Source of the DNA: Psychromonas sp.
GTDB taxonomy: Bacteria > Pseudomonadota > Gammaproteobacteria > Enterobacterales > Psychromonadaceae
DNA: 42,943 bases
NCBI GenBank assembly: GCA_013619145.1
Contig: JABXKR010000282.1
Coordinates: 1-42,943 of the forward strand
Direction of reading: 5' to 3'
Shown: positions 1-8,923 of the stretch, piece by piece
Position numbering within the stretch: the stretch's first letter is position 1
Layout: each line of letters opens with the position of its first letter
Position numbers and translations under genes: made by a program
Notes under the pieces: generated by a model
The model's database searches: none
The model's input: the letters and a program-made list of their open reading frames with translations, nothing else
What the model was told of the DNA's origin: nothing

Positions 1-2
1 GC

Positions 3-1583
3 GCTGAAGAGCAAAAAGCGATATTACAAACAAATCGGAATAAACAGGTGGAAGAGCTGATTTTGCCTGAGGATATTGAAGCTGAGTTATATGCAGATTT
101 ATCGCAGCAATCTGAAGTGCTTGAGGTTGAAGAAAAACGTTTGAATATTTCAGCAAGAGATGTTGATGCCGCTGTCTTTTTTGCCTCTTTAATCAATGAT
201 TCTGCGTACAGTGTTGCCATTCACCCTGATGTGCAAGGTGAGATCACGCTTTCATTAAAACAGGTGACATTAGCTGAAGCGTTACGTGTTATTGAAGATA
301 TGTTTGGTTATGAAATTAAATTAAAAGGGCGTGTTTACCATATTTACCCATCAGGCATGCGTGTTGCGAGTTTCACCCTTGATTACCTGTTTATGAACCG
401 TATGGGAGGATCGCGAACAAGTGTCTTAGCCGGGCATTTAAGCACACAGGATGAAGACGATGATTCAGATTCAGATTCTGATAGCTCAAGTTCAAGATCA
501 AGTTCAGCTGCCACTAATGATAAAGAATTTACCGGTGAGTTCTCATCAAACAGTTTAGAGGATGGCACTGAAATAGTGACAGTGACCAGCACTAACTACT
601 GGGCTTATTTAGAAACGAAAATAAATAAACTATTAAAAAACAAGGCGGGCCGGGATGTTATTATCAGCCCAATGTCTGGGGTGGTTACTATTCGAGCTTA
701 CCCGGATGAGATTCGCGAAGTACGAGACTTTTTAGAAAAAGAAACCGACAATTTAAATCGCCAGGTTATTTTAGAAATACAGCTTATTGAAGTGACATTA
801 AATGATGAATACCAACAAGGCATAAGTTGGAGTGATGTCGGTGATACGATTAATAGCACCGATCTGCTATTTAACAGTGTACATAAAATAGCTGACAGCC
901 TTATTCAAAATACGATTGGTGGTGGTGGCGCATTAACCATTACCAACGGCTCATTTAGTGCTGTGATTTCGCTGTTAGAAACACAAGGTGATGCGAATGT
1001 TTTATCCAAACCGCGTATAACAGCAATGAACAATCAAAAAGCGGTAATTAAGGTTGGTGGTGATGAGTATTTTGTAACCGATGTTTCAACAACGACGGTA
1101 ACGGGTACGGCAACAACTTCTACCCCGAATGTCGAATTAACACCCTTTTTCTCGGGTATTTCCGTCGATGTGACTCCTAAAATTAATGACGATGACACAG
1201 TTTTACTACATATTCATCCTGCGATTATTGATATCGAAGAGCAGTTAAAAACCATCAGTTTTGGTGCCAGCTCTAGTGGTGATTTGACTATTCCGGTTGC
1301 GAAGAGTGACGTTCGAGAATCAGATACCGTTGTAAAAGCGCAATCAGGGGATGTGATTGTGATTGGTGGTTTAATGAAAACCATTGAAAAAGATCTGATC
1401 TCTAAAACCCCGTTATTGGGTGATATTCCCTGGTTAGGAGAACTGTTTACTAATCGAGCAAAACAGAATTTTAAAACGGAACTGATTATCTTAGTAAAAC
1501 CACAGGTGATAAAACAGAATACTTGGAAACAAGAGATTCAAAAATCATCGGAATTAGTTGAAAAGTGGTACCCATCACAATGA
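3..1583 (+). CDS. mshL: MshL, MSHA pilus secretin (5' end cut by window edge)
   Basis: This is the outer-membrane secretin through which the MSHA type IV pilus is extruded. The frame is open from the first complete codon at base 3, so the GTG at 48 is not a credible start and the N-terminus (signal peptide) lies outside the window. Visible are an N-terminal secretin/TonB short domain (around VTLAEALRVIEDMFGYEIKL), a GspD/N1-like region (SGVVTIRAYPDEIREVRDFL) and the C-terminal secretin domain with VLSKPRITAMNNQ, GDVIVIGGLMK and TPLLGDIPWLGELF. A low-complexity Asp/Ser stretch (bases about 451-510) forms a linker between the first two parts. It is followed by mshM with an ATGA overlap, as in the Vibrio/Shewanella MSHA operon. 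Identity as an MSHA secretin rather than PilQ rests mainly on these neighbours. Confidence 0.93.
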   Translation, partial: AEEQKAILQTNRNKQVEELILPEDIEAELYADLSQQSEVLEVEEKRLNISARDVDAAVFFASLINDSAYSVAIHPDVQGEITLSLKQVTLAEALRVIEDMFGYEIKLKGRVYHIYPSGMRVASFTLDYLFMNRMGGSRTSVLAGHLSTQDEDDDSDSDSDSSSSRSSSAATNDKEFTGEFSSNSLEDGTEIVTVTSTNYWAYLETKINKLLKNKAGRDVIISPMSGVVTIRAYPDEIREVRDFLEKETDNLNRQVILEIQLIEVTLNDEYQQGISWSDVGDTINSTDLLFNSVHKIADSLIQNTIGGGGALTITNGSFSAVISLLETQGDANVLSKPRITAMNNQKAVIKVGGDEYFVTDVSTTTVTGTATTSTPNVELTPFFSGISVDVTPKINDDDTVLLHIHPAIIDIEEQLKTISFGASSSGDLTIPVAKSDVRESDTVVKAQSGDVIVIGGLMKTIEKDLISKTPLLGDIPWLGELFTNRAKQNFKTELIILVKPQVIKQNTWKQEIQKSSELVEKWYPSQ

Positions 1584-2485
1584 TCTATTTAAAACATTTT
1601 GGACTGGAAAAAGCGCCTTTTTCATTAACAGCGGATCCCCGTTTTTATATTGATTTTATTCCCCATAAAGAAGCGCTACAAGTGATCACTACGGCGCTTT
1701 CTTTGGGGGAGGGTATTTTAAAAATAACCGGCGAAGTCGGCACGGGGAAAACTTTGTTATGTAATAAACTGCAACAGGAGATTTCTGAGCAGTACCTGAT
1801 TTGTAATATTGATAACCCTTACCTGACTGCTCATGAGTTGCGTTGTGCATTAGCTGATAAAATAGGTGTGCAAAAAGAAAATTTTGATGATCAGTTTTTA
1901 TTAACAGGTTTGATTAAAACCCGTCTATTAACCCTGCTTGATCAAGGGAAAAAAGTGCTGGTATTAGTTGATGAAGCGCAGGCACTGCCTGACTCTACAT
2001 TAGAAGCATTGCGACTGTTTTCTAATTTAGAAACAGAATCACAAAAGTTATTACAAGTGGTTTTATTTGCTCAACCAGAATTAGATGTGCGTCTTGCTGA
2101 AACAAAACTACGTCAATTACGCCAGCGGATCACCTTTTCTTACCAGTTACGCGCGTTATCGGAAAAAGAGATAGAGCATTATATTACGCAACGTTTAAAG
2201 CAAGCGGGTTATCGGGGGGCATTGTTATTTAACCGCAAAGTGTGTCGTAAAATAAGCCAGGCTAGCCGTGGTATCCCGCGTTTAATTAATGTCTTGTGCC
2301 ACAAAATTCTGATGATAAGTTATGGGCAACAGCATTATCAAATCACCAGTAAACTGGTTCATCAGGCGATCAAAGATACAGAGGATGCTTACCCAGTGCA
2401 AAAACTCAAATATTGGTGGGTGGTATTGTGCTCATTTGTATTGTTAAACGCGGTTTTGTTATTGTGGTGGAAAGGGTTGTTATGA
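1580..2485 (+). CDS. mshM: MshM, ExeA-type AAA ATPase of MSHA biogenesis
   Basis: A 301-residue ATPase of the ExeA/GspA family, thought to help assemble the secretin through peptidoglycan. Walker A is GEVGTGKT at residues 51-58 and Walker B is VLVLVDEAQ ending near residue 134. The start MIYLKHFGLEKAPF is typical of the family. A single hydrophobic segment near the C-terminus (about 275-296, WWVVLCSFVLLNAVLLLWW) would anchor it in the inner membrane. I chose the ATG at 1580 because it overlaps the mshL stop as ATGA; an upstream GTG at 1565 would only add five residues inside mshL. The gene is translationally coupled to mshN at its end by another ATGA. Confidence 0.93.
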   Translation: MIYLKHFGLEKAPFSLTADPRFYIDFIPHKEALQVITTALSLGEGILKITGEVGTGKTLLCNKLQQEISEQYLICNIDNPYLTAHELRCALADKIGVQKENFDDQFLLTGLIKTRLLTLLDQGKKVLVLVDEAQALPDSTLEALRLFSNLETESQKLLQVVLFAQPELDVRLAETKLRQLRQRITFSYQLRALSEKEIEHYITQRLKQAGYRGALLFNRKVCRKISQASRGIPRLINVLCHKILMISYGQQHYQITSKLVHQAIKDTEDAYPVQKLKYWWVVLCSFVLLNAVLLLWWKGLL

Positions 2486-3588
2486 GTATTATCAATAAAA
2501 TGCATCAAGACTTTCAGCAAGTACAACAAGAACAACCGATTTTAGCTTATATGCCGGAAAAGAAAGGTAAACAAAAGGCTCTTCTTTTGCTGCTAATCGC
2601 ATTACTACTAGCTTCATCTTTAGGGCTTTCTTACCTTATTTTTACCCAGGAGCAAGCAGCCAAAGAAACTGAAATTCAAGTGATTAAATCGGGTGTTAGC
2701 CTAGTTTCTCCGGCAAAGGCGGCAACTACTGGTTTATTAGAAGAGTCTAGCGTAGAAACCGTTACAGCCCAGCCAGTTCAACAGAAAATATCTGCAACTA
2801 ATGAACTCAAAACTGTGAAAGCGCAGGTTAAAGCTAAAAAACAGAAAAAAACAAGCTCTAATCAGGATAACGTGAAGGCAGCAGCAGTCGCACCTAAAGC
2901 GGTTTCTGGAAAAACAGTTTCAGCAAAGAAAACCTCTTCAAAAACGTCCTCTTCAGTAAAAAATCAGGATAATGGAAAGAAACATTTAGAGATTAAAACA
3001 GCGCAATTAAGCAAAGCACAACTTGCACAAATTCATCTTAAAGAGGCGGATAAAGCACAGGCTAAAGGTGGTTTTGAGTTGGCCGCAAAAAAAAGGCTGC
3101 AAGCACTCACTTTATTACCTAATCTAAATGATCTGCGTAAATCACTGGCACTTTATTATTACGGGCAGGGGGATGTTGATAAAGCTAGCCGTTTATTAAA
3201 AAAAGGGGCATTAGTTTCACCCGATTATCCCGACTTCAATTTAATGTTATCGCGTATAGCATTAAAAGCGGGTGATCAGCAAAAAGCTTATCTCTATCTT
3301 GAGCAACATCCGCCTAAAGTTGAAGGTAATTTAGACTATTACGTCAGTCATGCGGTATTGGCACAAAAATTCAAAAAGTATGAACAATCAGAGCAGTTGT
3401 ATACAAGTTTACTTTCACAACGCCCGAATAATGGGCGCTGGAGAATGTCATTAGCAATTGCACAAGATAAGCAGGAGAAAACAGGTCTTGCGGTTAGCAG
3501 CTATAAAAACGCTTTATTACAAACCGATCTTTCATCAAAAGCAAAAGCTTATATTAATCAACGTCTAACTTATTTAGATCAAAAGTAA
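2482..3588 (+). CDS. mshN: MshN, TPR protein of MSHA biogenesis
   Basis: A 368-residue bitopic inner-membrane protein. It has a short cytoplasmic N-terminus, one transmembrane helix at about residues 34-56 (LLLLLIALLLASSLGLSYLIF), a long Lys/Ser/Ala/Thr-rich periplasmic linker, and C-terminal TPR-like helical repeats (for example ALYYYGQGDVDKASRLLKKG, then further A..L/Y-rich units). MshN is required for MSHA pilus formation and is thought to bridge the inner-membrane complex and the secretin. The ATG at 2482 overlaps the mshM stop (ATGA), which decides the start over an in-frame GTG at 2413. The linker is low in complexity and is the least reliable part for homology. Confidence 0.9.
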   Translation: MSIINKMHQDFQQVQQEQPILAYMPEKKGKQKALLLLLIALLLASSLGLSYLIFTQEQAAKETEIQVIKSGVSLVSPAKAATTGLLEESSVETVTAQPVQQKISATNELKTVKAQVKAKKQKKTSSNQDNVKAAAVAPKAVSGKTVSAKKTSSKTSSSVKNQDNGKKHLEIKTAQLSKAQLAQIHLKEADKAQAKGGFELAAKKRLQALTLLPNLNDLRKSLALYYYGQGDVDKASRLLKKGALVSPDYPDFNLMLSRIALKAGDQQKAYLYLEQHPPKVEGNLDYYVSHAVLAQKFKKYEQSEQLYTSLLSQRPNNGRWRMSLAIAQDKQEKTGLAVSSYKNALLQTDLSSKAKAYINQRLTYLDQK

Positions 3589-3596
3589 GGAATGCT

Positions 3597-5441
3597 ATGA
3601 AACCGCAATTAAAAAAGCGATTAGGTGATTTACTGGTTGAAGAGCAGTTGATCAGCGAAGCTCAATTAGCCAATGCATTAAAAGAGCAGCGTCAGTTAGG
3701 TCTTAAATTAGGCGCAACTCTGATTCATTTAGGTTATATCAGTGAAGAGCAGATCTTAACTTTCTTATCTCGGCAGTTAGATATAAAAATTGTAGATCTG
3801 CTGAAAGTTAAAATTGACCATAATGCGGTGCAGTTAATTCCGGAAGTGCATGCGCGCCGTCTGCGTGCGTTAGCGATTCATGATAACGGTGAAATAATTA
3901 CCTTAGTTGTTTCCGATCCTGCAGATTTACACAGCTTAGACGTTTTAGGTAGATTATTAAATGGTCGCCCCTTTGAGCTGATGATTGCGCGAGAAGATCA
4001 ATTAATTGAGTCGTTTGATCGTGTATACCGCCGCACTAAAGAGATTGCCTCATTTGCCTTTAAATTAAGTGAAGAGCATGGTGAGAGCTCCGCATTTGAT
4101 GCAGGCGCAAGCTTAGATATCGGTGGTGAAGGTTCTGATGCAACCGTTGCTAAACTGATCCAGTCGCTGTTTGAAGATGCGGTTCAGGTCGGGGCTTCGG
4201 ATATTCATATTGAACCCGATGAAAATGTGTTACGCATAAGGCAGCGTGTTGACGGTGTTTTACAAGAAACGTTACTACCTGAAAGCGGTATCGCAAGCGC
4301 ATTGGTATTACGTCTTAAATTAATGGCGAAATTAGATATTTCTGAAAAACGTATACCACAAGACGGGCGCTTTAATATCAAAATTAAAGGGCGCAGTATT
4401 GATATCCGTGTTTCTACCATGCCGATTCAAGAAGGTGAATCTATGGTAATGCGTTTACTGGATCAATCAGCAGGTGTTTTATCTTTTCAAGAGATAGGTC
4501 TTCCAGCTCATTTGCAAGAACGCTTAGAGTTACAGCTTAAGCGTCCGAATGGCATGATTCTTGTGACTGGTCCAACAGGTAGTGGTAAAACGACCACCTT
4601 ATATACATCACTGAGCACCTTGAACTTACCGGGCAAAAAAATAATTACTGTAGAAGATCCCGTTGAGTACCGATTAGCACGTGTTAATCAAGTGCAGGTT
4701 AATAGTAAGATTGGTTTAGACTTTTCGACGGTATTACGTTCAGCGCTTCGTCAAGATCCCGATATTTTATTAGTGGGGGAGATGCGTGATAATGAAACTA
4801 TGGAAATTGGTATACGTGGCGCATTAACGGGGCATTTAGTACTTTCAACACTACATACTAATGATGCCATCAGCAGTACCTTGCGCTTATTAGATATGGG
4901 CGCACCTGGATATCTGGTCGGCAGTGCGTTACGTGCGGTGATTGCACAACGTTTAGTGCGCCGTTTATGTGAAAATTGTAAAACTAGTGCACCTGCTGGA
5001 CTTGAACAACAAGTTTTACTTGAGCAATTAAGTGATGAAAACCTGCAGCACACCCACTTTCATTCGGCACTTGGTTGCCAGCGTTGCCAATTTACAGGTT
5101 ATCGTGGTCGTATCGGGGTGTTTGAGTTATTGGAAATCGATGAACAGATGGTATCGGCATTACGCTTAGATGATACCGATGGTTTCGCTATTGCAGCTAA
5201 AAAATCAAGGTATTTTAAACCACTTGCATTAGCTGCGCTGGAGTATGCAAAGCAGGGGATTACCTCATTAGAAGAGGTCTTTAAATTAGTAGATCGTTTT
5301 GAAAAAGTAAAGAAACACCATGATGAAATTGAACTGCAACTCTCAAAAACAGAAGACTCAAGCGATTCAGGCTTAACACTTGCACCTCTTGATGAGCAGA
5401 AAAGTAAAGCGCATTCCTCGCCATTAGGTTTTGTTGAATAA
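3597..5441 (+). CDS. mshE: MshE, MSHA pilus extension ATPase with c-di-GMP-binding N-domain
   Basis: A 614-residue GspE/PilB-type hexameric ATPase that powers pilus extension. The N-terminus holds two MshEN-type repeats (RLGDLLVEEQLISEAQLANA from residue 8 and LGATLIHLGYISEEQILTFL from residue 38). This module is known in Vibrio MshE to bind cyclic di-GMP, so pilus output is likely set by that second messenger. Walker A (GPTGSGKTTT) is near residues 325-334 and Walker B (DILLVGEMRD) near 389-398. A metal-binding Cys tetrad (CENC and CQRC) follows. About 40 residues of acidic/Ser-rich tail extend past the usual end. The ribosome site AAGGA precedes ATG 3597, and the stop overlaps mshG (TAATG). 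Confidence 0.94.
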   Translation: MKPQLKKRLGDLLVEEQLISEAQLANALKEQRQLGLKLGATLIHLGYISEEQILTFLSRQLDIKIVDLLKVKIDHNAVQLIPEVHARRLRALAIHDNGEIITLVVSDPADLHSLDVLGRLLNGRPFELMIAREDQLIESFDRVYRRTKEIASFAFKLSEEHGESSAFDAGASLDIGGEGSDATVAKLIQSLFEDAVQVGASDIHIEPDENVLRIRQRVDGVLQETLLPESGIASALVLRLKLMAKLDISEKRIPQDGRFNIKIKGRSIDIRVSTMPIQEGESMVMRLLDQSAGVLSFQEIGLPAHLQERLELQLKRPNGMILVTGPTGSGKTTTLYTSLSTLNLPGKKIITVEDPVEYRLARVNQVQVNSKIGLDFSTVLRSALRQDPDILLVGEMRDNETMEIGIRGALTGHLVLSTLHTNDAISSTLRLLDMGAPGYLVGSALRAVIAQRLVRRLCENCKTSAPAGLEQQVLLEQLSDENLQHTHFHSALGCQRCQFTGYRGRIGVFELLEIDEQMVSALRLDDTDGFAIAAKKSRYFKPLALAALEYAKQGITSLEEVFKLVDRFEKVKKHHDEIELQLSKTEDSSDSGLTLAPLDEQKSKAHSSPLGFVE

Positions 5442-6661
5442 TGCCATTATTTAAGTACATAGGACGCGATAACCAAGGTAATACCGTTAAAGGTGAGCTT
5501 GAGGCGATCTCAAAAGATTTAGCTGTTGATCTGGTAATGAGGAAAGGAGTTTTGCCGATAGAGGTAAAAGAAAAAATAGCTGGCGGGCAAGCGATTGATC
5601 TTTCCAGCATATTTGCTTCACATATCAAACTCCCTGATTTAATTGTATTTACGCGTCAAATATACTCATTAACAAAAGCGGGTATTCCCATTTTACGAGC
5701 TTTAAATGGCCTTGCAGATTCAACACACTCGAAGTTGCTGAGTGACGCTTTATACGATGTATTGGAGCGCATGCACAATGGTTATTCCCTTTCAGCCGCT
5801 ATGAGCTCTCATCCCCGTGTTTTTTCTCAATTGTATGTGTCGCTGATACAAGTGGGAGAAAATACCGGTCAATTAGATCGAATCTTTCTGCAGTTATCTG
5901 AATACCTGGAGCTGGAAGTGGAAACGCGTAAACGGGTTAAAAGTGCAATGCGTTATCCGAGTTTTGTTTTAATGGCATTGGCTGTGGCAATGGTTATTTT
6001 GAATATTTATGTTATTCCAACTTTTGCCAATATGTTTGCAAAATTTCACGCGGAACTGCCTTGGACCACTCAGGTACTTCTGGCTACATCGTCCTTTTTT
6101 GTGAATTACTGGTCTTATATCTTGGCGGCTTTAATTGTAACTTTTGTTTCTATTAAAATTTGGCTTGGCTCGGAGAAAGGCGCTTATTGGTGGGATAAAT
6201 GGAAGTTACGTATTCCCATTATCGGCAGTGTTATTGAACGCTCTTTATTAGCGCGTTTTTCGCGTAGTTTTGCGATGATGTTAAGTGCCGGGGTACCCTT
6301 GAATAATGCCTTATATTTGGTCGCCTATGCGGTAGATAATAATTTTTTACAAGAAAAAATGTTAGCCATGCGGGCAGGCATTGAATCGGGAGAAACGCTA
6401 CTAAAAACAGCCACCTCAGCGGCTTTGTTTACCCCTTTGGTTTTACAGATGATTGCTGTAGGTGAAGAAACAGGTCAAGTTGATGAGTTACTTAATGAAT
6501 CAGCTGATTTTTATGAACGGGAAGTGGATTACGAGTTGAAAAATATGACTGCTAAAATCGAGCCGATATTAATCTCAATTGTTGCTGGGATGGTATTGAT
6601 TTTAGCGCTCGGTATTTTCACGCCGATGTGGGATATGATGGGCGCAATGAAAGGCCGTTAG
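5441..6661 (+). CDS. mshG: MshG, inner-membrane platform protein of the MSHA pilus
   Basis: A 406-residue GspF/PilC-family polytopic protein on which MshE acts. It shows the two duplicated cytoplasmic GspF domains (FTRQIYSLTKAGIPILRALN near residue 68 and FARFSRSFAMMLSAGVPLNN-like sequence near 270) and three membrane helices, the last being ILISIVAGMVLILALGIFTP near the C-terminus. The sequence VGENTGQLDRI and its partner VGEETGQVDELL are the family signatures. Its ATG shares a base with the mshE stop. In known MSHA loci the pilin-side genes (mshF/B/A/C/D and others) follow; here nothing coding follows on this strand before the REP-like repeats and the convergent lipA. Confidence 0.93.
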   Translation: MPLFKYIGRDNQGNTVKGELEAISKDLAVDLVMRKGVLPIEVKEKIAGGQAIDLSSIFASHIKLPDLIVFTRQIYSLTKAGIPILRALNGLADSTHSKLLSDALYDVLERMHNGYSLSAAMSSHPRVFSQLYVSLIQVGENTGQLDRIFLQLSEYLELEVETRKRVKSAMRYPSFVLMALAVAMVILNIYVIPTFANMFAKFHAELPWTTQVLLATSSFFVNYWSYILAALIVTFVSIKIWLGSEKGAYWWDKWKLRIPIIGSVIERSLLARFSRSFAMMLSAGVPLNNALYLVAYAVDNNFLQEKMLAMRAGIESGETLLKTATSAALFTPLVLQMIAVGEETGQVDELLNESADFYEREVDYELKNMTAKIEPILISIVAGMVLILALGIFTPMWDMMGAMKGR

Positions 6662-6708
6662 TTTTTATTTGTTATGTGCGAATCAGCGAGTCTAGAGTGG
6701 TTACTTCG

Positions 6709-6737
6709 TTACCACGCAGAGCGTGGGAACGAGGAAA
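6709..6737 (+). repeat. REP-like palindromic repeat, copy 1
   Basis: A 29-bp sequence with the hairpin core CCACGC-AGA-GCGTGG followed by GAACGAGG. It is identical to the copy at 6792-6820 and in the same orientation. The core resembles REP (repetitive extragenic palindrome) sequences widespread in gammaproteobacteria and mobilised by RAYT transposases elsewhere in the genome. Confidence 0.8.
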
Positions 6738-6791
6738 AGTTAAACCAACCGCTTCAAGCGAAAGCTTAAAATAATCCGCGCGGTATTTACA

Positions 6792-6820
6792 TTACCACGC
6801 AGAGCGTGGGAACGAGGAAA
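6792..6820 (+). repeat. REP-like palindromic repeat, copy 2
   Basis: Exact second copy of the 29-bp REP-like sequence at 6709-6737, 83 bases downstream start to start, same orientation. The 54 bases between the copies include a further imperfect inverted sequence (CCGCTTCAAGCG). The pair sits in the 270-base non-coding gap between the convergent mshG and lipA; nothing coding is seen there. Confidence 0.8.
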
Positions 6821-6883
6821 TGAGCGTTAGATAGAATTTATGTTTTCAAGGATGCAGCTGTGCTTAGCTACACTGATTGATAT

Positions 6884-6913
6884 AAAAAGACCGCAATTTA
6901 TGCGGTCTTTTTT
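6884..6913. terminator. Bidirectional terminator between mshG and lipA
   Basis: Stem AAAAGACCGCA / TGCGGTCTTTT with a short ATTT loop, flanked by A and T runs. It can therefore end transcription of the msh operon from the left and of lipA from the right. Confidence 0.85.
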
Positions 6914-6931
6914 ATTTTACTGAGATGGGAT

Positions 6932-7900
6932 TTATTTAACTTCTTCACCCGATGCTTGTAAGTCAGCATGGTATGAAGAGCGGACAAAAGGACCACAGGC
7001 AGCATGGTCAAAACCGATCGCCTTGGCTTTTTTACCAAGTTCATCAAACTCTGCTGGTGGCACGTAACGCTCAACGGCTAAGTGATGCGGGCTTGGTTGT
7101 AAGTATTGTCCTAAGGTGAGCATAGTGACGCCATGATTGCCTAAATCTTGAATGACTTGTTCAATCTCATCGTTCGTTTCACCTAACCCCATCATTAAAC
7201 CTGATTTGGTCGGAATTTCCGGGTGCTGTTCTTTGAATTTTTTAAGCAGTTGTAGCGACCATTTGTAATCGGCTCCTGGACGCACTTGTTTGTATAGATG
7301 CGGTGCAGTTTCTAAATTGTGGTTAAACACATCAGGCAGGTCATTTTCAAAACAAGCTAATGCTTTATCCATACGTCCTTTAAAATCAGGTACTAAAATT
7401 TCAATTTTTATCGCAGGGTTTAACAGGCGGATTTCACGAATACAGTCGGCAAAATGCTGTGCACCACCATCACGCAGATCATCTCTGTCAACTGAAGTGA
7501 TCACTACATATTTAAGCTGCATATCTTTGATTGTTTCAGCCAATTTTTTCGGTTCGTTTGCATCAGGAGCAAGCGGTTTTCCATGACCAACATCGCAGAA
7601 AGGGCATCGGCGAGTACAAATGTCACCTAAAATCATAAAGGTTGCGGTGCCGTGATTAAAACACTCATTAAGATTCGGACAGGATGCCTCTTCACATACT
7701 GAATGAAGTTTGTTTTTACGCAGGGCCGCTTTAATTTCATTAACCCGTGAATTATCTGCTTTAAGCTTGATTTTCATCCACGATGGTTTTTTTAAAACCT
7801 TACTTTTATCTGATGGGATCACTTTAATTGGAATATGAGAAAGTTTATCGGCATCACGCAGTTTTTCACCTGCGGTTAATTGACTTGGTTTATTGCTCAT
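6932..7900 (-). CDS. lipA: LipA, lipoyl synthase
   Basis: A 322-residue radical-SAM enzyme that inserts two sulfur atoms into octanoyl groups on lipoyl domains. The auxiliary cluster ligands are Cys69, Cys74 and Cys80 ([12 protein letters not shown]) and the radical-SAM ligands Cys95, Cys99 and Cys102 (CTRRCPFC). The conserved C-terminal RSSYHAD, whose Ser coordinates the auxiliary cluster, is present. Length matches the family. The start codon lies 11 bases inside the end of lipB, so the two are translationally coupled, and the gene ends shortly before the bidirectional terminator at 6884-6913. Identification is secure. Confidence 0.98.
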   Translation of the reverse strand: MSNKPSQLTAGEKLRDADKLSHIPIKVIPSDKSKVLKKPSWMKIKLKADNSRVNEIKAALRKNKLHSVCEEASCPNLNECFNHGTATFMILGDICTRRCPFCDVGHGKPLAPDANEPKKLAETIKDMQLKYVVITSVDRDDLRDGGAQHFADCIREIRLLNPAIKIEILVPDFKGRMDKALACFENDLPDVFNHNLETAPHLYKQVRPGADYKWSLQLLKKFKEQHPEIPTKSGLMMGLGETNDEIEQVIQDLGNHGVTMLTLGQYLQPSPHHLAVERYVPPAEFDELGKKAKAIGFDHAACGPFVRSSYHADLQASGEEVK

Positions 7901-8543
7901 GAAAAAAACTCTCTATCTGTGAATAATTTAGTTGTTTGTTCAGTTTTTCAATTAATAACGGTGCTAATTGCTTTACTGAAAGTCCGATCCCTTCATTCTT
8001 GCATTGTGTCATTTCCAGCCCCGCATAACCACAAGGATTAATTTGTAAAAAAGGAGATAAATCCATATCAACATTTAAAGCCAGGCCATGAAAAGAGCAT
8101 CCTTTACGAATTTTTAGTCCTAATGAGGCGATTTTTTTACCATTGACATAAACGCCCGGCGCCTCCTGTTTAGCAAGGGCGCTCACTTTATAATCTGCTA
8201 ATAAGTTGATAATACTCTGTTCAATAATGGAAACTAACGTGCGCACATTAAAATCTTTACGGCGGATATCAATTAACAGATAAGCAATTAACTGCCCGGG
8301 CGCGTGATAGGTGATTTGTCCACCTCGATCGCTTTTTACGATAGGAATATTTGTTTGTTGTAACAGATGTTCCGCTTTACCAGCACTGCCTTGTGTAAAA
8401 ACAGCCGGGTGTTCAACCAACCAGATTTCATCCACCGAACTTTCGTCACGTTGCTGTGTGAAATCACTCATTTTTTGCCACGTTTCTAAATAGGGTTGTA
8501 AACCTAAGTAACGTACATGAAGCTGTTTATCAATAGCGGTCAT
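7890..8543 (-). CDS. lipB: LipB, octanoyltransferase
   Basis: A 217-residue enzyme that transfers octanoate from acyl carrier protein to lipoyl domains, supplying the substrate of LipA. The catalytic cysteine is in the [12 protein letters not shown] motif and the catalytic lysine in [19 protein letters not shown]. The [12 protein letters not shown] motif that shapes the active site is intact. It lies between ybeD (16-base gap upstream) and lipA (overlapping), the usual enterobacterial/vibrio order. Confidence 0.97.
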   Translation of the reverse strand: MTAIDKQLHVRYLGLQPYLETWQKMSDFTQQRDESSVDEIWLVEHPAVFTQGSAGKAEHLLQQTNIPIVKSDRGGQITYHAPGQLIAYLLIDIRRKDFNVRTLVSIIEQSIINLLADYKVSALAKQEAPGVYVNGKKIASLGLKIRKGCSFHGLALNVDMDLSPFLQINPCGYAGLEMTQCKNEGIGLSVKQLAPLLIEKLNKQLNYSQIESFFHEQ

Positions 8544-8559
8544 CTAATTTATCTACTAA

Positions 8560-8829
8560 TCAAAGAATATAACGAACCAGCTCAAGATCATTTAATTCGG
8601 TGTAAATTGTTTCAATATGCTCTTTACTGGTGACGGTTACGGGAATGCTTAATGAATGATAAGTTCCTTTTGAGCTAGGTTTTATCTTTGGTGCATAATC
8701 GCCCGGTGCATGTCTTTGAATAACAGCGATTACATCCTGCACCATTTGGGGGTCGGCAATGCCCATCACTTTAAATGCAAAAGTGCATGGGAACTCTAAA
8801 AGCTCGTCAAATTTGGTATTTAATGCCAT
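8560..8829 (-). CDS. ybeD: YbeD, UPF0250/DUF493 family protein
   Basis: An 89-residue small protein with an ACT-like ferredoxin fold in known homologues; its function is not established, but it is conserved next to lipB. Typical family sequence is [13 protein letters not shown] near the start and a final [13 protein letters not shown] start it at the ATG at 8829, which has GGAG six bases upstream, rather than at a TTG four codons further up that overlaps that ribosome site. It is the first gene of the ybeD-lipB-lipA unit. Confidence 0.93.
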   Translation of the reverse strand: MALNTKFDELLEFPCTFAFKVMGIADPQMVQDVIAVIQRHAPGDYAPKIKPSSKGTYHSLSIPVTVTSKEHIETIYTELNDLELVRYIL

Positions 8830-8866
8830 CTGAAACTCCAAGGGTTAGTAATGAAGGCTAAATGAA

Positions 8867-8890
8867 AAAGTGAGGCAAAAGCCTCACTTT
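8867..8890. terminator. Terminator between dacA and ybeD
   Basis: Perfect ten-base stem AAAGTGAGGC / GCCTCACTTT with an AAAA loop; on the minus strand it is followed by a T run. It would end dacA transcription, separating it from ybeD-lipB-lipA. Confidence 0.88.
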
Positions 8891-8923
8891 ATTACTTGTG
8901 GTATTTATTATATGGGGATTGAA

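Noticed and set aside
48-50. GTG as the true start of mshL
   Set aside because: The frame is open to the window edge and a secretin needs a signal peptide, which is not seen after this codon.
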